Shown: positions 26,652 to 34,069 of the stretch, in pieces
Numbering within the stretch: the first letter of the stretch is position 1
Layout: each line of letters begins with the position of its first letter
NCBI GenBank assembly: GCA_011390955.1
Contig: JAABRM010000059.1
Location: 1-45,451 of the forward strand
Source: Oscillatoriales cyanobacterium
Lineage (GTDB): Bacteria; Cyanobacteriota; Cyanobacteriia; Cyanobacteriales; Laspinemataceae
DNA: 45,451 bases
Direction: 5' to 3'
Notes under the pieces: model-generated
What the model saw: the letters and a program-made list of their open reading frames with translations, nothing else
The model's database searches: none
Told to the model about the DNA's origin: nothing
Position numbers and translations under genes: made by a program

Positions 26652-28016
26652 TTGGCCACAAGAAGACAGACATTTCGACTGTACCCAAATAAAACCCAAG
26701 AAAACAAATTATTTGAATCGCGTCGCCATCATGCTTACTTGTATAATGCTTGCGTTGCTCACCGTCGCTATGAGTGGAGAGCGAATCAGAAAAATGTCAC
26801 TTATTTTGAACAGCAGAATTGTCTACCAGATTTCAAAAAAGAATGGGTTGAATTCGCTTATCTCCACTCCCAATCCTTGCAAGCCACAGTGAAACGGGTT
26901 GATTTAGCTTATGGTGCATTCTTTCAAGGTTTGAGGGGATCGCCTAAGTTTAAATCAATTCGTGACTACTCTGGCTGGACTTATCCAGCTAAATCCGGGT
27001 GGAAAGTTAACAGTAATGGCAAGAATGGTAACGTTACCCTTAATGATTTAGGTATCACGATTAAAATGCGTGGCAAAGCTAAACAGTGGGGAACTCTTAC
27101 TACTTTAACCATTGTGTATAAACCAAGCAGAAATCAATGGTTTGCATCCATAACCGTTGAGCTTCCCACCGTTGAATCTAAATTTGGTTCGAAATCAGAC
27201 TTGAGTTATGAATCAATCATTGCTTTTGATTTGGGAACTGAAACAGCTATAACTCTCTACGATGGAGAGAATTTTATCGAAATAGAAAATCCCCGTTTCA
27301 CTCAAAAAGTGGCACGGGTAATCAAGCAGAAATATAAGGCTTTGCGCCGTAAAGTTGCGCCAAACAGGAACAAAAAGGTTAAAGGTTCTAGACGCTGGAA
27401 AAAAGCTAGGAAGCAAATATCTAAAATCCAGAGAAAAGTTTCCGACCAGCGGTTAGATTGGCAGCATAAAGTCACGTCAGAGATTGCTAGTCGTTATGAC
27501 ATCGGCGTGAGTGAGCAACTTAATACCAAAGGTATGACGCGCAAAGCTAAAAAGGGTAGTAAACGTAAAAAGCAAAAATCTGGATTGAATAAATCCATCC
27601 TTTCAGTTGGTTTTGGAACGCTCAATAAAATGATTGCTGACAAAATCGAACAGAAAGGTGGTTTGATGCTAATGCTACCTACAAAACAAATAAAACCATC
27701 ACAGAGATGTCCTGAGTGCGGGGCAGTTCATAAGCATTGGGCAGAGTTATCAAATCGATATCATACCTGCGATGCTTGTGGGTTTGAAATACCTCGCGAT
27801 AAAGGTTCTGTGATGGTCATGTATAATGTTGCAACGTTGAAGCAACCGGGGCTTGGAACGAGCCTCGAAGACTGTAGATGTCTAAGCTCTACCAATTTGA
27901 CTGGAAAGCGTAAGCATACTGGTTCGATGCGGCAACTTGGGCAGAAGAAACGTCAAAAATCTTGTCGTAATTCGGATGGGAATTTAGAAACCCCGTCCTT
28001 CTATACGGCGGGGTAG
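26652..28016 (+). CDS. tnpB: TnpB, second IS605-family RNA-guided nuclease
   Basis: 454 residues from a TTG start at 26652, with a GGGGGTGAG stretch upstream as ribosome site. It starts ATRRQTFRLYPNKTQENKLF. RuvC residues are D193 (IIAFDLGTETAITLYDG), E288 (GVSEQLNTKGMT) and D383 (FEIPRDKGSVMVMYNVA). The zinc finger has C353, C356, C373 and C376. It differs strongly from the TnpB at 23111 in sequence and active-site context, so the two came from different element families. Its last codons overlap the right-end hairpin, where the omegaRNA scaffold is expected. The neighbouring tnpA is dead, yet no stop or shift has entered this gene. Confidence 0.9.
   Translation: MATRRQTFRLYPNKTQENKLFESRRHHAYLYNACVAHRRYEWRANQKNVTYFEQQNCLPDFKKEWVEFAYLHSQSLQATVKRVDLAYGAFFQGLRGSPKFKSIRDYSGWTYPAKSGWKVNSNGKNGNVTLNDLGITIKMRGKAKQWGTLTTLTIVYKPSRNQWFASITVELPTVESKFGSKSDLSYESIIAFDLGTETAITLYDGENFIEIENPRFTQKVARVIKQKYKALRRKVAPNRNKKVKGSRRWKKARKQISKIQRKVSDQRLDWQHKVTSEIASRYDIGVSEQLNTKGMTRKAKKGSKRKKQKSGLNKSILSVGFGTLNKMIADKIEQKGGLMLMLPTKQIKPSQRCPECGAVHKHWAELSNRYHTCDACGFEIPRDKGSVMVMYNVATLKQPGLGTSLEDCRCLSSTNLTGKRKHTGSMRQLGQKKRQKSCRNSDGNLETPSFYTAG
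27991..28013 (+). ncRNA. Right-end hairpin, likely omegaRNA 3' scaffold
   Basis: CCCCG, a loop, then CGGCGGGG, directly before the tnpB stop codon. In studied elements the guide RNA scaffold covers the 3' part of tnpB and the right end, and the bases after the end act as guide. By analogy the guide here would start near 28014-28020 (TAGTTCATGGTAGC). The RNA itself is inferred. Confidence 0.45.
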
Positions 28017-28260
28017 TTCATGGTAGCAGATATTTCCATTAAGTCGGTTCACCGAGAACATCAAAGTCTTACCGGCTGCAAATTTATTCCCGGTGACTAA
28101 TTCCCGTAAAATTGATTTTTTTTGCGGTCTGAGGTTGCAGCATAAAGCCAGATAAATCATTCTGGTCAAGCATGATTTATCTCCGTTTGGCAAACGATTT
28201 CAAGCATCTGTTATTTCATCATCCGTTTTTGAAGGATGTAAAATCTTTCGTTAATTTTGA

Positions 28261-28620
28261 TTAATAGCGGGGTACTGACCGATCTACGATTTGCGAGAAC
28301 GCATCAATGCCCCCAGTGATATTTTTGACATTGGTGAAACCTTGAGTGCTTAACCATTGGCACATATGGGCGGAACGGATCCCATGATGGCAGAGCACGA
28401 GAGTTTCTGCATGGGGATCGAACGCGGTGGCAATTTGTGTTGACCATTGCTCATATTGACTTAAGGGCAGATTTGTAAACCCTTCAATGCAGGCGATCGC
28501 GACTTCTTCCGGTTCTCGCACGTCGAAAAGTTGCAGATCGTCTGAAGCACTTTTTAAGCGTTCAGCCAACTGTTCCACCGTAATATTCGGCATCGGGTTG
28601 AGGGAAAACTGATGAGACAT
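28261..28620 (-). CDS. Rhodanese-like domain protein
   Basis: 119 residues forming a single rhodanese domain. The active-site loop CHHGIRS carries the cysteine (C77), which would hold a persulfide sulfur in transfer reactions. Other family segments are LQLFDVREPEEVAIACIEGF, TNLPLSQYEQW and SAHMCQWLSTQGFTNVKNIT followed by GGIDAF. Single-domain rhodaneses deliver sulfur to cofactors or tRNA or detoxify cyanide; the exact role is open. An in-frame ATG at residue 10 could also be the start. The IS605-like element separates it from hrcA on the same strand. Confidence 0.88.
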   Translation of the reverse strand: MSHQFSLNPMPNITVEQLAERLKSASDDLQLFDVREPEEVAIACIEGFTNLPLSQYEQWSTQIATAFDPHAETLVLCHHGIRSAHMCQWLSTQGFTNVKNITGGIDAFSQIVDRSVPRY

Positions 28621-28772
28621 TCGACTACACCACCAATCGATCGAGTAACAACAACGTTAATCCAAATTATGCCTATTATGCATCATTTTCTCTAAATTGG
28701 CTATGCCCAATGTTCTGGGTAATGTTCTGGGTAAAAATTTTCCCCTACATTTTACTTTTCTATCTAGGGATG

Positions 28773-28803
28773 AAAAAACCCGTTTTTTTGGCAAAAACGG
28801 GTT
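28773..28803 (-). terminator. Terminator of desD
   Basis: On the minus strand AACCCGTTTTT, a short loop, AAAAAACGGGTT and then TTTTCATC. It begins about 55 bases past the desD stop codon. An A-tract also precedes the stem, so it may work in both directions. Confidence 0.75.
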
Positions 28804-28858
28804 GACAGTCATTTAATCAGATATTTGCGTTCGATCGCTCATCTTTCTGAAGCTAGAA

Positions 28859-29974
28859 TTAACTGCTTAATGAAGCTGCGGTAGCAACTGTTTTTGGAGC
28901 GATCGCCATTTTTTGCAACCAGCGATAATGGGATTCTATTGCGGAACCAAAACTATCATAAACTTGATAATTCACATGATATTCCTGAGCCACTTCTGCT
29001 AAAATTTTAGCAATTTTCGGATAATGAATGTGACAAACATGGGGAAATAAATGATGAACCGTTTGATAATTTAAGCCCCCTAAATACCAATTCAAAAAAT
29101 GATTAGTTGGCGCAAAATCAGCGGTAGTCTTCACTTGCAGTACAGCCCACTCATCTTCCACGCTATTGGATTGTGGATCTGGTTGAATAAACTCGATCCC
29201 ATCCATGACATGAGCTAACATAAAGATGACACAAATCACAAACCCATAAGTCATGTAAGTCACAGTAAAGCCTAAAATTGCTTCCCAGGGACTATAGCCA
29301 ACCGCGATCGGAATCCCAATTAACCAGCCTAACCAAATCACTTTAAACCCTAATAAAGTCATCAGTTCAATGGCGCTGGGTTTGGGAATGACATGATCGT
29401 GATATTTGCGTTTGACTAAAATCAAATAAACATCGGCAGCCGACCAATAAAATGGAATTAACGGGTAAATAAACCAGATAAAAATATGCTGATATTTGTG
29501 ATACCAGTGATATTCCATTTCGGGAGAGAGTCGCACCAGTTCATCCGCATGAATTTCTACATCGTGTCCCAACATATTGGTATAAATATGATGGAGAGAA
29601 TTATGGCGAAATCTCCATAGATAACTGGATAAGCCGATGAAATCGTAACTGAGGGCAATCAACCGATTGACGAACTTGCTATTAGAATATCCGCCATGAT
29701 TGGCATCATGTCCGACACTAAAGCCAACTCCCGCAACCCCTAAACCTAAGATGACACATCCTAGCAATTTCATCCAGATAACTGGGGGACCAAATACGGT
29801 AAATGTCCAAGCAGAAATGACCCAAGAAAAAATAATTGCTGTTTTGAAATACATCGCCAGATTATCTCGCGGGGCAATGTTTTCTGCTTTCATGTAAGCT
29901 TCAACTCGTCGATTGAGTTCTTTTCTGAAGCCAATACTTTTGCCAAAAGTGACTTTTGGTTGTGTAATCGTCAT
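28859..29974 (-). CDS. desD: Delta-6 acyl-lipid desaturase (DesD type)
   Basis: 371 residues. It introduces a double bond at the delta-6 position of C18 fatty acids bound to membrane lipids, leading from linoleic to gamma-linolenic acid, with electrons from ferredoxin. Three histidine boxes bind the di-iron centre: HDANH (89-93), HNSLHH (124-129) and QTVHH (about 304-308). A glutamine in place of the first histidine in the third box is the mark of front-end delta-6 enzymes. Four or so membrane helices surround them. The start VTFGKSIGFRKELNRRVEAY closely resembles Arthrospira DesD as I remember it. ATG start; own terminator downstream. Such genes are often cold-induced. Confidence 0.92.
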   Translation of the reverse strand: MTITQPKVTFGKSIGFRKELNRRVEAYMKAENIAPRDNLAMYFKTAIIFSWVISAWTFTVFGPPVIWMKLLGCVILGLGVAGVGFSVGHDANHGGYSNSKFVNRLIALSYDFIGLSSYLWRFRHNSLHHIYTNMLGHDVEIHADELVRLSPEMEYHWYHKYQHIFIWFIYPLIPFYWSAADVYLILVKRKYHDHVIPKPSAIELMTLLGFKVIWLGWLIGIPIAVGYSPWEAILGFTVTYMTYGFVICVIFMLAHVMDGIEFIQPDPQSNSVEDEWAVLQVKTTADFAPTNHFLNWYLGGLNYQTVHHLFPHVCHIHYPKIAKILAEVAQEYHVNYQVYDSFGSAIESHYRWLQKMAIAPKTVATAASLSS

Positions 29975-30358
29975 TGAAATCGAGCTTTGTCTTTAAAAAG
30001 GTTGTTTCTCATCCTAGCATCATTTTTCCCGGAAATCTATGAGTTGATTATTTTCTGACATTTTTTTCTTTGGGAGTTGGTTTTCAGCGTTTTTAAAGAT
30101 GATTTCATGGTTAATTTTAAATGAGAAAGCTAGTCAATTGACCAAAACGGATCAAATAACTTGACCTCGGCACAAAAGCCTTTTAACTAGAATGGCTGCT
30201 GAGAACGAGGTCAAGAAATCAACGCCCATAAGACCTAAAATCTCCTTTTAGCCACTGAAAGATGCCGGGGATCATTTCCAGGACAAATTACATCGAGCAT
30301 AATTTCACTACAGATCATATACAGATCATATACAGATCATATACAGATCATATACAGA
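29975..30358. other. desD upstream region with a stem-loop and an 11-bp repeat array
   Basis: A 384-base gap. CTTGACCTCG (30160-30169) and its complement CGAGGTCAAG (30206-30215) enclose an inner AGCC/GGCT stem, about 186 bases upstream of the desD start. On the minus strand this could be a 5' leader structure of desD, or end transcription from the CCB-like gene. Next to that gene is an array of ATACAGATCAT (five units, about 30309-30362); its last unit supplies the stop codon of the gene. Confidence 0.5.
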
Positions 30359-30362
30359 TCAT
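30309..30362. repeat. Tandem array of ATACAGATCAT (11 bp, 5 copies)
   Basis: Five perfect or near-perfect direct copies. The array overlaps the last codon of the CCB-like gene, so slippage here would move or keep the stop codon without changing the protein core. The 11-base period is close to one DNA turn. Confidence 0.85.
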
Positions 30363-31000
30363 AAGTATTGGCTGAAACTGTCGGCTAACTTGTCTGCTAT
30401 TCCCGCAATCCAATTTTCATCTTGCTGGGTGTAACTGCGAGGCGCATTGGCGCCTAAAATCATTACACCCCGATCGCCGATAGGCTGGCAAATCACACCC
30501 TGAGTATTTTCGGGCAAATAGTCAAACTCGATCCGACCGGGATAAAGCTTGAGATCGACTAAGTAAACCGGCTTTTGTTTTGCTAAAACCCTTTGTAAAA
30601 TGGCTCCGGGTTTCACCTCGGACTTGGCTCCCAGGATCCCTCGCCGTAATAGGATTTTTTCTCGATCGCAAACCACCAGCGATCGCGTCACCGTATTGGT
30701 TAACAATAAATGTGACGCCCAAGCTAACTCTTTGCGAACCATTTCGGGCAAATCATCGGCCAATTCAAAGCCCTCAACGCCGATTAACTCTACCGCTTCA
30801 GGCGATCGCGGCTGAATTTGTTTCCATAATAAGCCAATTAAAATTAACAAAGCACTTAAAATCACACCCAGGACATCAGAACGAGCTTGGGTTTCCGTCA
30901 ATTCTGGGGTCAAAAAGCGGTTCAGCAGCAATAGGATCCCTGCCAGTATGCCGACCGCAATGGGCAACCGCTGCAAAACCCCCGGAGATTTTTCTGCCAT
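30359..31000 (-). CDS. CCB2/CCB4-type cofactor-assembly protein
   Basis: 213 residues matching the family 'cofactor assembly of complex C subunit B'. In chloroplasts CCB proteins attach haem ci to cytochrome b6 of the cytochrome b6f complex, and CCB2 and CCB4 form a pair of paralogues; cyanobacteria have a single related gene. Two N-terminal membrane helices (about 12-29 and 41-60) are followed by a soluble domain with LLTNTVTRSLVVCDREKILL, FDYLPENTQGVICQPIGDRG and VMILGANAPRSYTQQDENWI. It lies 80 bases downstream of rpaB on the same strand. A GAGG ribosome site lies about 7 bases before the ATG. Confidence 0.8.
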   Translation of the reverse strand: MAEKSPGVLQRLPIAVGILAGILLLLNRFLTPELTETQARSDVLGVILSALLILIGLLWKQIQPRSPEAVELIGVEGFELADDLPEMVRKELAWASHLLLTNTVTRSLVVCDREKILLRRGILGAKSEVKPGAILQRVLAKQKPVYLVDLKLYPGRIEFDYLPENTQGVICQPIGDRGVMILGANAPRSYTQQDENWIAGIADKLADSFSQYL

Positions 31001-31080
31001 GATTTCCTCGTCTTTATTCTGACTAATTGCCCTATTGCTATTGCTAAGTCCGGTTGCTTAACCCAAGTTCTTGACCGAGT

Positions 31081-31818
31081 TTAAATCTCATCCGCCTCTA
31101 AAATGCGTTGGAACAAATAACCCGTCCCCCTAGCGGTCAAAATCAACTCAGGATTACTCGGATCGTCTTCCAACTTGGCTCTAAGACGGGAAATATGCAC
31201 ATCCACCACGCGAGTATCCACATGACGTTCGGGAGTATATCCCCAAACTTCCTGCAAAATTTCTGAACGAGAAAACGCTTCTCCCGATCGGCTGACCAAT
31301 AATTCTAGTAAACTAAACTCCATGCCAGTCAGCCGAATCCGCTCATCACCTTTATAAACTTGTCGCTTATTGGTATCAATTTTCAGACTGCCCACATGAA
31401 TCACCCCAGAGCTAGGAATCCCCGAGGCGCCTACTTTATCTACCCGACGTAATACCGAGCGGATCCGCGCTTCTAATTCTTTGGGAGAAAAGGGTTTAAC
31501 CACATAATCATCCGCACCCAATTCCAAACCAGTGATCCGATCGGCTACGTCCCCCAAGGCTGTTAGCATGATGATGGGTACGTCTGATTCTTTCCGCAAT
31601 TCCTGACAAACGCCGTAACCATCGAGTTTCGGCATCATCACATCCAGAACGACCAAATCTGGGACTGTATTGCGAAAAGTTTCCAGGGCTTCCTCGCCGT
31701 CCGCTGCGGTAACAACGTCATAGCCAATCATCGAAAGCCGAGTTTCCAAAATTCGACGGATACTGGCTTCATCATCCACGACCAGTATTTTCTCCTTATG
31801 GTTTTCCAAGCTACCCAA
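31081..31818 (-). CDS. rpaB: Response regulator RpaB (OmpR family)
   Basis: 245 residues. RpaB (Ycf27) is the essential light and stress regulator of cyanobacteria that binds HLR1 sites and controls photosystem and high-light genes; its kinase is Hik33/NblS. The receiver domain has the phosphoacceptor D59 (LVVLDVMMPKLDGYG), and the C-terminal winged helix reads LTGMEFSLLELLVSRSGEAF and VDVHISRLRAKLEDDPSNPE. The sequence is nearly the family consensus. The open frame starts at TTG 31818, but family members start at LENHKEKILVVDDE, so the TTG at 31809, 11 bases after AAGGAG, may be the real start. Divergent from radA. Confidence 0.93.
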   Translation of the reverse strand: MGSLENHKEKILVVDDEASIRRILETRLSMIGYDVVTAADGEEALETFRNTVPDLVVLDVMMPKLDGYGVCQELRKESDVPIIMLTALGDVADRITGLELGADDYVVKPFSPKELEARIRSVLRRVDKVGASGIPSSGVIHVGSLKIDTNKRQVYKGDERIRLTGMEFSLLELLVSRSGEAFSRSEILQEVWGYTPERHVDTRVVDVHISRLRAKLEDDPSNPELILTARGTGYLFQRILEADEI

Positions 31819-31981
31819 TGCTCCTTAAGTCTAATTACAAATCGTTAATTTTTACTACTTTACCATTTAGTAGATCCGATCTTCAGGGAAGGGGATTCGG
31901 GCTAAAACTCCCACCCTTTATAGAGTTGAGTATATTTTAAGATTCATTTCAAGTTTTATCTAATTTTTAACATTTTTTAGC

Positions 31982-33706
31982 ATGGCTAAATCTCGCACTC
32001 AGTATATTTGCAATGAATGTGGCGCCGAGTTTCCCCAGTGGTGGGGTAAATGTACCAACTGTAACAGCGTCGGTTCCTTAGTGGAACAGGTGGTCGCGGA
32101 TCTGCCAGAAAATTCCCATCGTCCTAGTTTGAACTGGAACAACAGCAATTGGATGAAAGGGGATGGGAAAAGCGCTGATAAATCCGATGGTCATCCGAGA
32201 TCCTCGTTTAAGTTATCCCAAATTGCCGATGCAGCGGTATCCCGTAATGGCAGTGGTTTTGGTGAATTAGATCGGGTACTCGGTGGGGGCATTGTTCCCG
32301 GTTCTTTGGTGCTGATTGGTGGCGAACCGGGGATTGGCAAATCAACCTTGTTAATGCAGGTTGCCAACAGTATATCGTTGCAAAAACGAGTGCTTTATGT
32401 CAGCGGCGAAGAATCGGGAATCCAAGTGAAACTCCGCGCCCAACGGTTGCAAGTCCAAGCCGGATTAAAAGATGCCCAAAACAATTTAGAGAACGATCGG
32501 ATCGCGGTAGCGGCGGATCCCACCAGCCCTCATCCGTATAAGGCACTGCTACCAACCCAGGGAGAAACTCCGGTGACAGGGGAAGTTTCCCGAAGCGATC
32601 GCCCCTCAGACTCCTCCCAGATGCCGGAAACATTACCGGAAGCACAATTTTATTTATTGCCGGAAACCGACCTGGAAGAAATTTTACGGGAATTAGAATC
32701 TCTGAAACCCTATTTAGCGATTATTGATAGTATTCAAACGATTTATTTTCCCTCGTTGACCTCCGCACCGGGATCCGTCGCCCAGGTGCGCGAATGTACC
32801 TCGGCTTTGTTGCAGGTGGCCAAACGGGAAAATATTACTTTATTTCTTGTGGGTCATGTGACCAAAGAAGGGGGAATTGCGGGGCCGAGGGTGTTGGAGC
32901 ACTTGGTAGATACGGTGTTATTTTTTGAGGGCGATCGCTTTGCCAGTCACCGACTGTTGCGTTCGATGAAAAATCGGTTTGGGGCAACCCATGAAATTGG
33001 CGTCTTTGAAATGATGGCGCATGGCTTACAGGAAATTACCAATCCTTCGGAATTATTTTTGAGTAGTCGGGAAGAAGCCGTCACCGGCAGCGCGATCGTG
33101 GTTGCCCTGGAAGGAACTCGTCCCATTGTGGTGGAATTACAAGCCTTAGTCAGTCCCAGTAGCTACGGTTCTCCTCGTCGGTCAACCACCGGGTTGGAAG
33201 GAAATCGACTGTTGCAAATTTTGGCGGTATTGGAAAAACGGGTAGGAGTTCCCTTATCTAAATTAGATACTTATGTGGCGTCAGTGGGGGGACTTCAGGT
33301 GTCTGAACCCGCAGCGGATTTGGGAGTGGCGATCGCCATTGTCTCCAGTTTTCGCGATCGCGTGGTGGATCCCCATACCGTCTTAATCGGCGAAGTCGGG
33401 TTAGGGGGTCAAGTTAGACCGGTTTCTCAGTTAGAACTGCGGTTACGGGAAGCCGCCAAACTCGGATTTAAACGGGCGATCGTTCCCCCCCAGGCAAGCC
33501 TTCCCCCAGACTTAGACATCGAAATTATTTCCGTTGGCAAGGTACTCGATGCGATTCTAGAAGCAATCCCCGGACCATCTAATCCCCAATCTAATGATTT
33601 TTCCTCAGACCCGGAAAATATGGTCGCCAGAATTGAAGGCGATCGCGATCCAGAAGATGACTTTGATAACTTTGATGATTTTGACTCGGAAACGCCAGTC
33701 TTTTAA
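31982..33706 (+). CDS. radA: DNA repair protein RadA
   Basis: 574 residues. RadA (Sms) is a RecA-like, Lon-related motor that helps branch migration in recombination repair. The N-terminal C4 zinc finger has C10, C13, C24 and C27; Walker A is GGEPGIGKST (113-122). The RadA-specific KNRFG motif lies near residue 330 (SMKNRFGATHE). The C-terminal Lon-like domain is complete (VASVGGLQVSEPAADLGVAI, LIGEVGLGGQVRPVSQ). An extra hydrophilic stretch of about 50 residues (around 165-215, DRIAVAADPTSPHPYKALLP) and an acidic tail (DPEDDFDNFDDFDSETPVF) make it longer than the roughly 460 residues of other bacteria. ATG start. Confidence 0.94.
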   Translation: MAKSRTQYICNECGAEFPQWWGKCTNCNSVGSLVEQVVADLPENSHRPSLNWNNSNWMKGDGKSADKSDGHPRSSFKLSQIADAAVSRNGSGFGELDRVLGGGIVPGSLVLIGGEPGIGKSTLLMQVANSISLQKRVLYVSGEESGIQVKLRAQRLQVQAGLKDAQNNLENDRIAVAADPTSPHPYKALLPTQGETPVTGEVSRSDRPSDSSQMPETLPEAQFYLLPETDLEEILRELESLKPYLAIIDSIQTIYFPSLTSAPGSVAQVRECTSALLQVAKRENITLFLVGHVTKEGGIAGPRVLEHLVDTVLFFEGDRFASHRLLRSMKNRFGATHEIGVFEMMAHGLQEITNPSELFLSSREEAVTGSAIVVALEGTRPIVVELQALVSPSSYGSPRRSTTGLEGNRLLQILAVLEKRVGVPLSKLDTYVASVGGLQVSEPAADLGVAIAIVSSFRDRVVDPHTVLIGEVGLGGQVRPVSQLELRLREAAKLGFKRAIVPPQASLPPDLDIEIISVGKVLDAILEAIPGPSNPQSNDFSSDPENMVARIEGDRDPEDDFDNFDDFDSETPVF

Positions 33707-34069
33707 ATTATGGCAGTTCTCGAAGTTATAAAATACAGAGATGTTGGTGGATTCCCGCATTCGCGGGAATGACAAGTTTTTTTGTACTTCATAAGTTTAC
33801 GGGCAGAAATAAATTCACCACAGATCCCATTAGAAGAAAAGCTGTCATTCCCGCTTCAGGCGGGAATCCAACGATTTAAGCTGGGGAATGAAGAGTGCAA
33901 TTAATTATGCTCACCTACTTAATTCTGCCAAGTGCTATATGTAGTATCTAGAAAATTCACCTGTCCAACGGACTGGCAACTCTTAGACTAGGATAAGTTT
34001 AGGCATTAGGCATTCTTGGGTTAAGGAAAATTTGATTGTGTCACGAATCATCAAAGTCAGGGGAATTTC
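33707..34069. repeat. Inverted copy of the 15-kb repeat element in the radA-WD40 gap
   Basis: Positions 33735-33925 are, on the opposite strand, related to the elements at 14960-15475. Shared parts include TTTGTACTTCATAAG, TAAGTTTACGGGCAGAAATA, two CATTCCCGC/GCGGGAATG palindromes and AGTGCAATTAATTATGCTCA. The order is kept but the copy is diverged. The rest of the 363-base gap contains the WD40 gene promoter region without clear boxes. Confidence 0.7.

Larger units (their letters stand above)
26021..28016 (+). mobile_element. IS605-like element with divergent tnpA (dead) and tnpB (intact)
   Basis: The left end carries two hairpins: 26021-26065 (arms CCGCTATCCATCCCCA and complement) and 26066-26100 (GGAAAAGTTAG and complement, inside the 3' end of tnpA). 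The right end carries CCCCGTCCTTCTATACGGCG with GGG (27991-28013), a typical IS200/IS605 right-end hairpin that overlaps the last codons of tnpB. tnpA and tnpB point away from each other from a shared 85-base region. Exact termini cannot be fixed because these elements have no target duplication. Strand is given as that of tnpB. Confidence 0.8.

Noticed and set aside
27984-28193. Minus-strand open frame of 69 codons after the IS605-like element
   Set aside because: It begins in unique sequence but ends inside the right end of the IS element, so the composite frame cannot be an ancestral gene. The outer part (KKSILRELVTGNKFAAGKTL) might be a remnant, but I recognise nothing.
31825-31870. HLR1-like RpaB binding site between rpaB and radA
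   Set aside because: ATTACAAA is followed after 4 bases by a poor second half (TAATTTTT), and the TTTAC pair nearby has the wrong spacing. Too weak to list.
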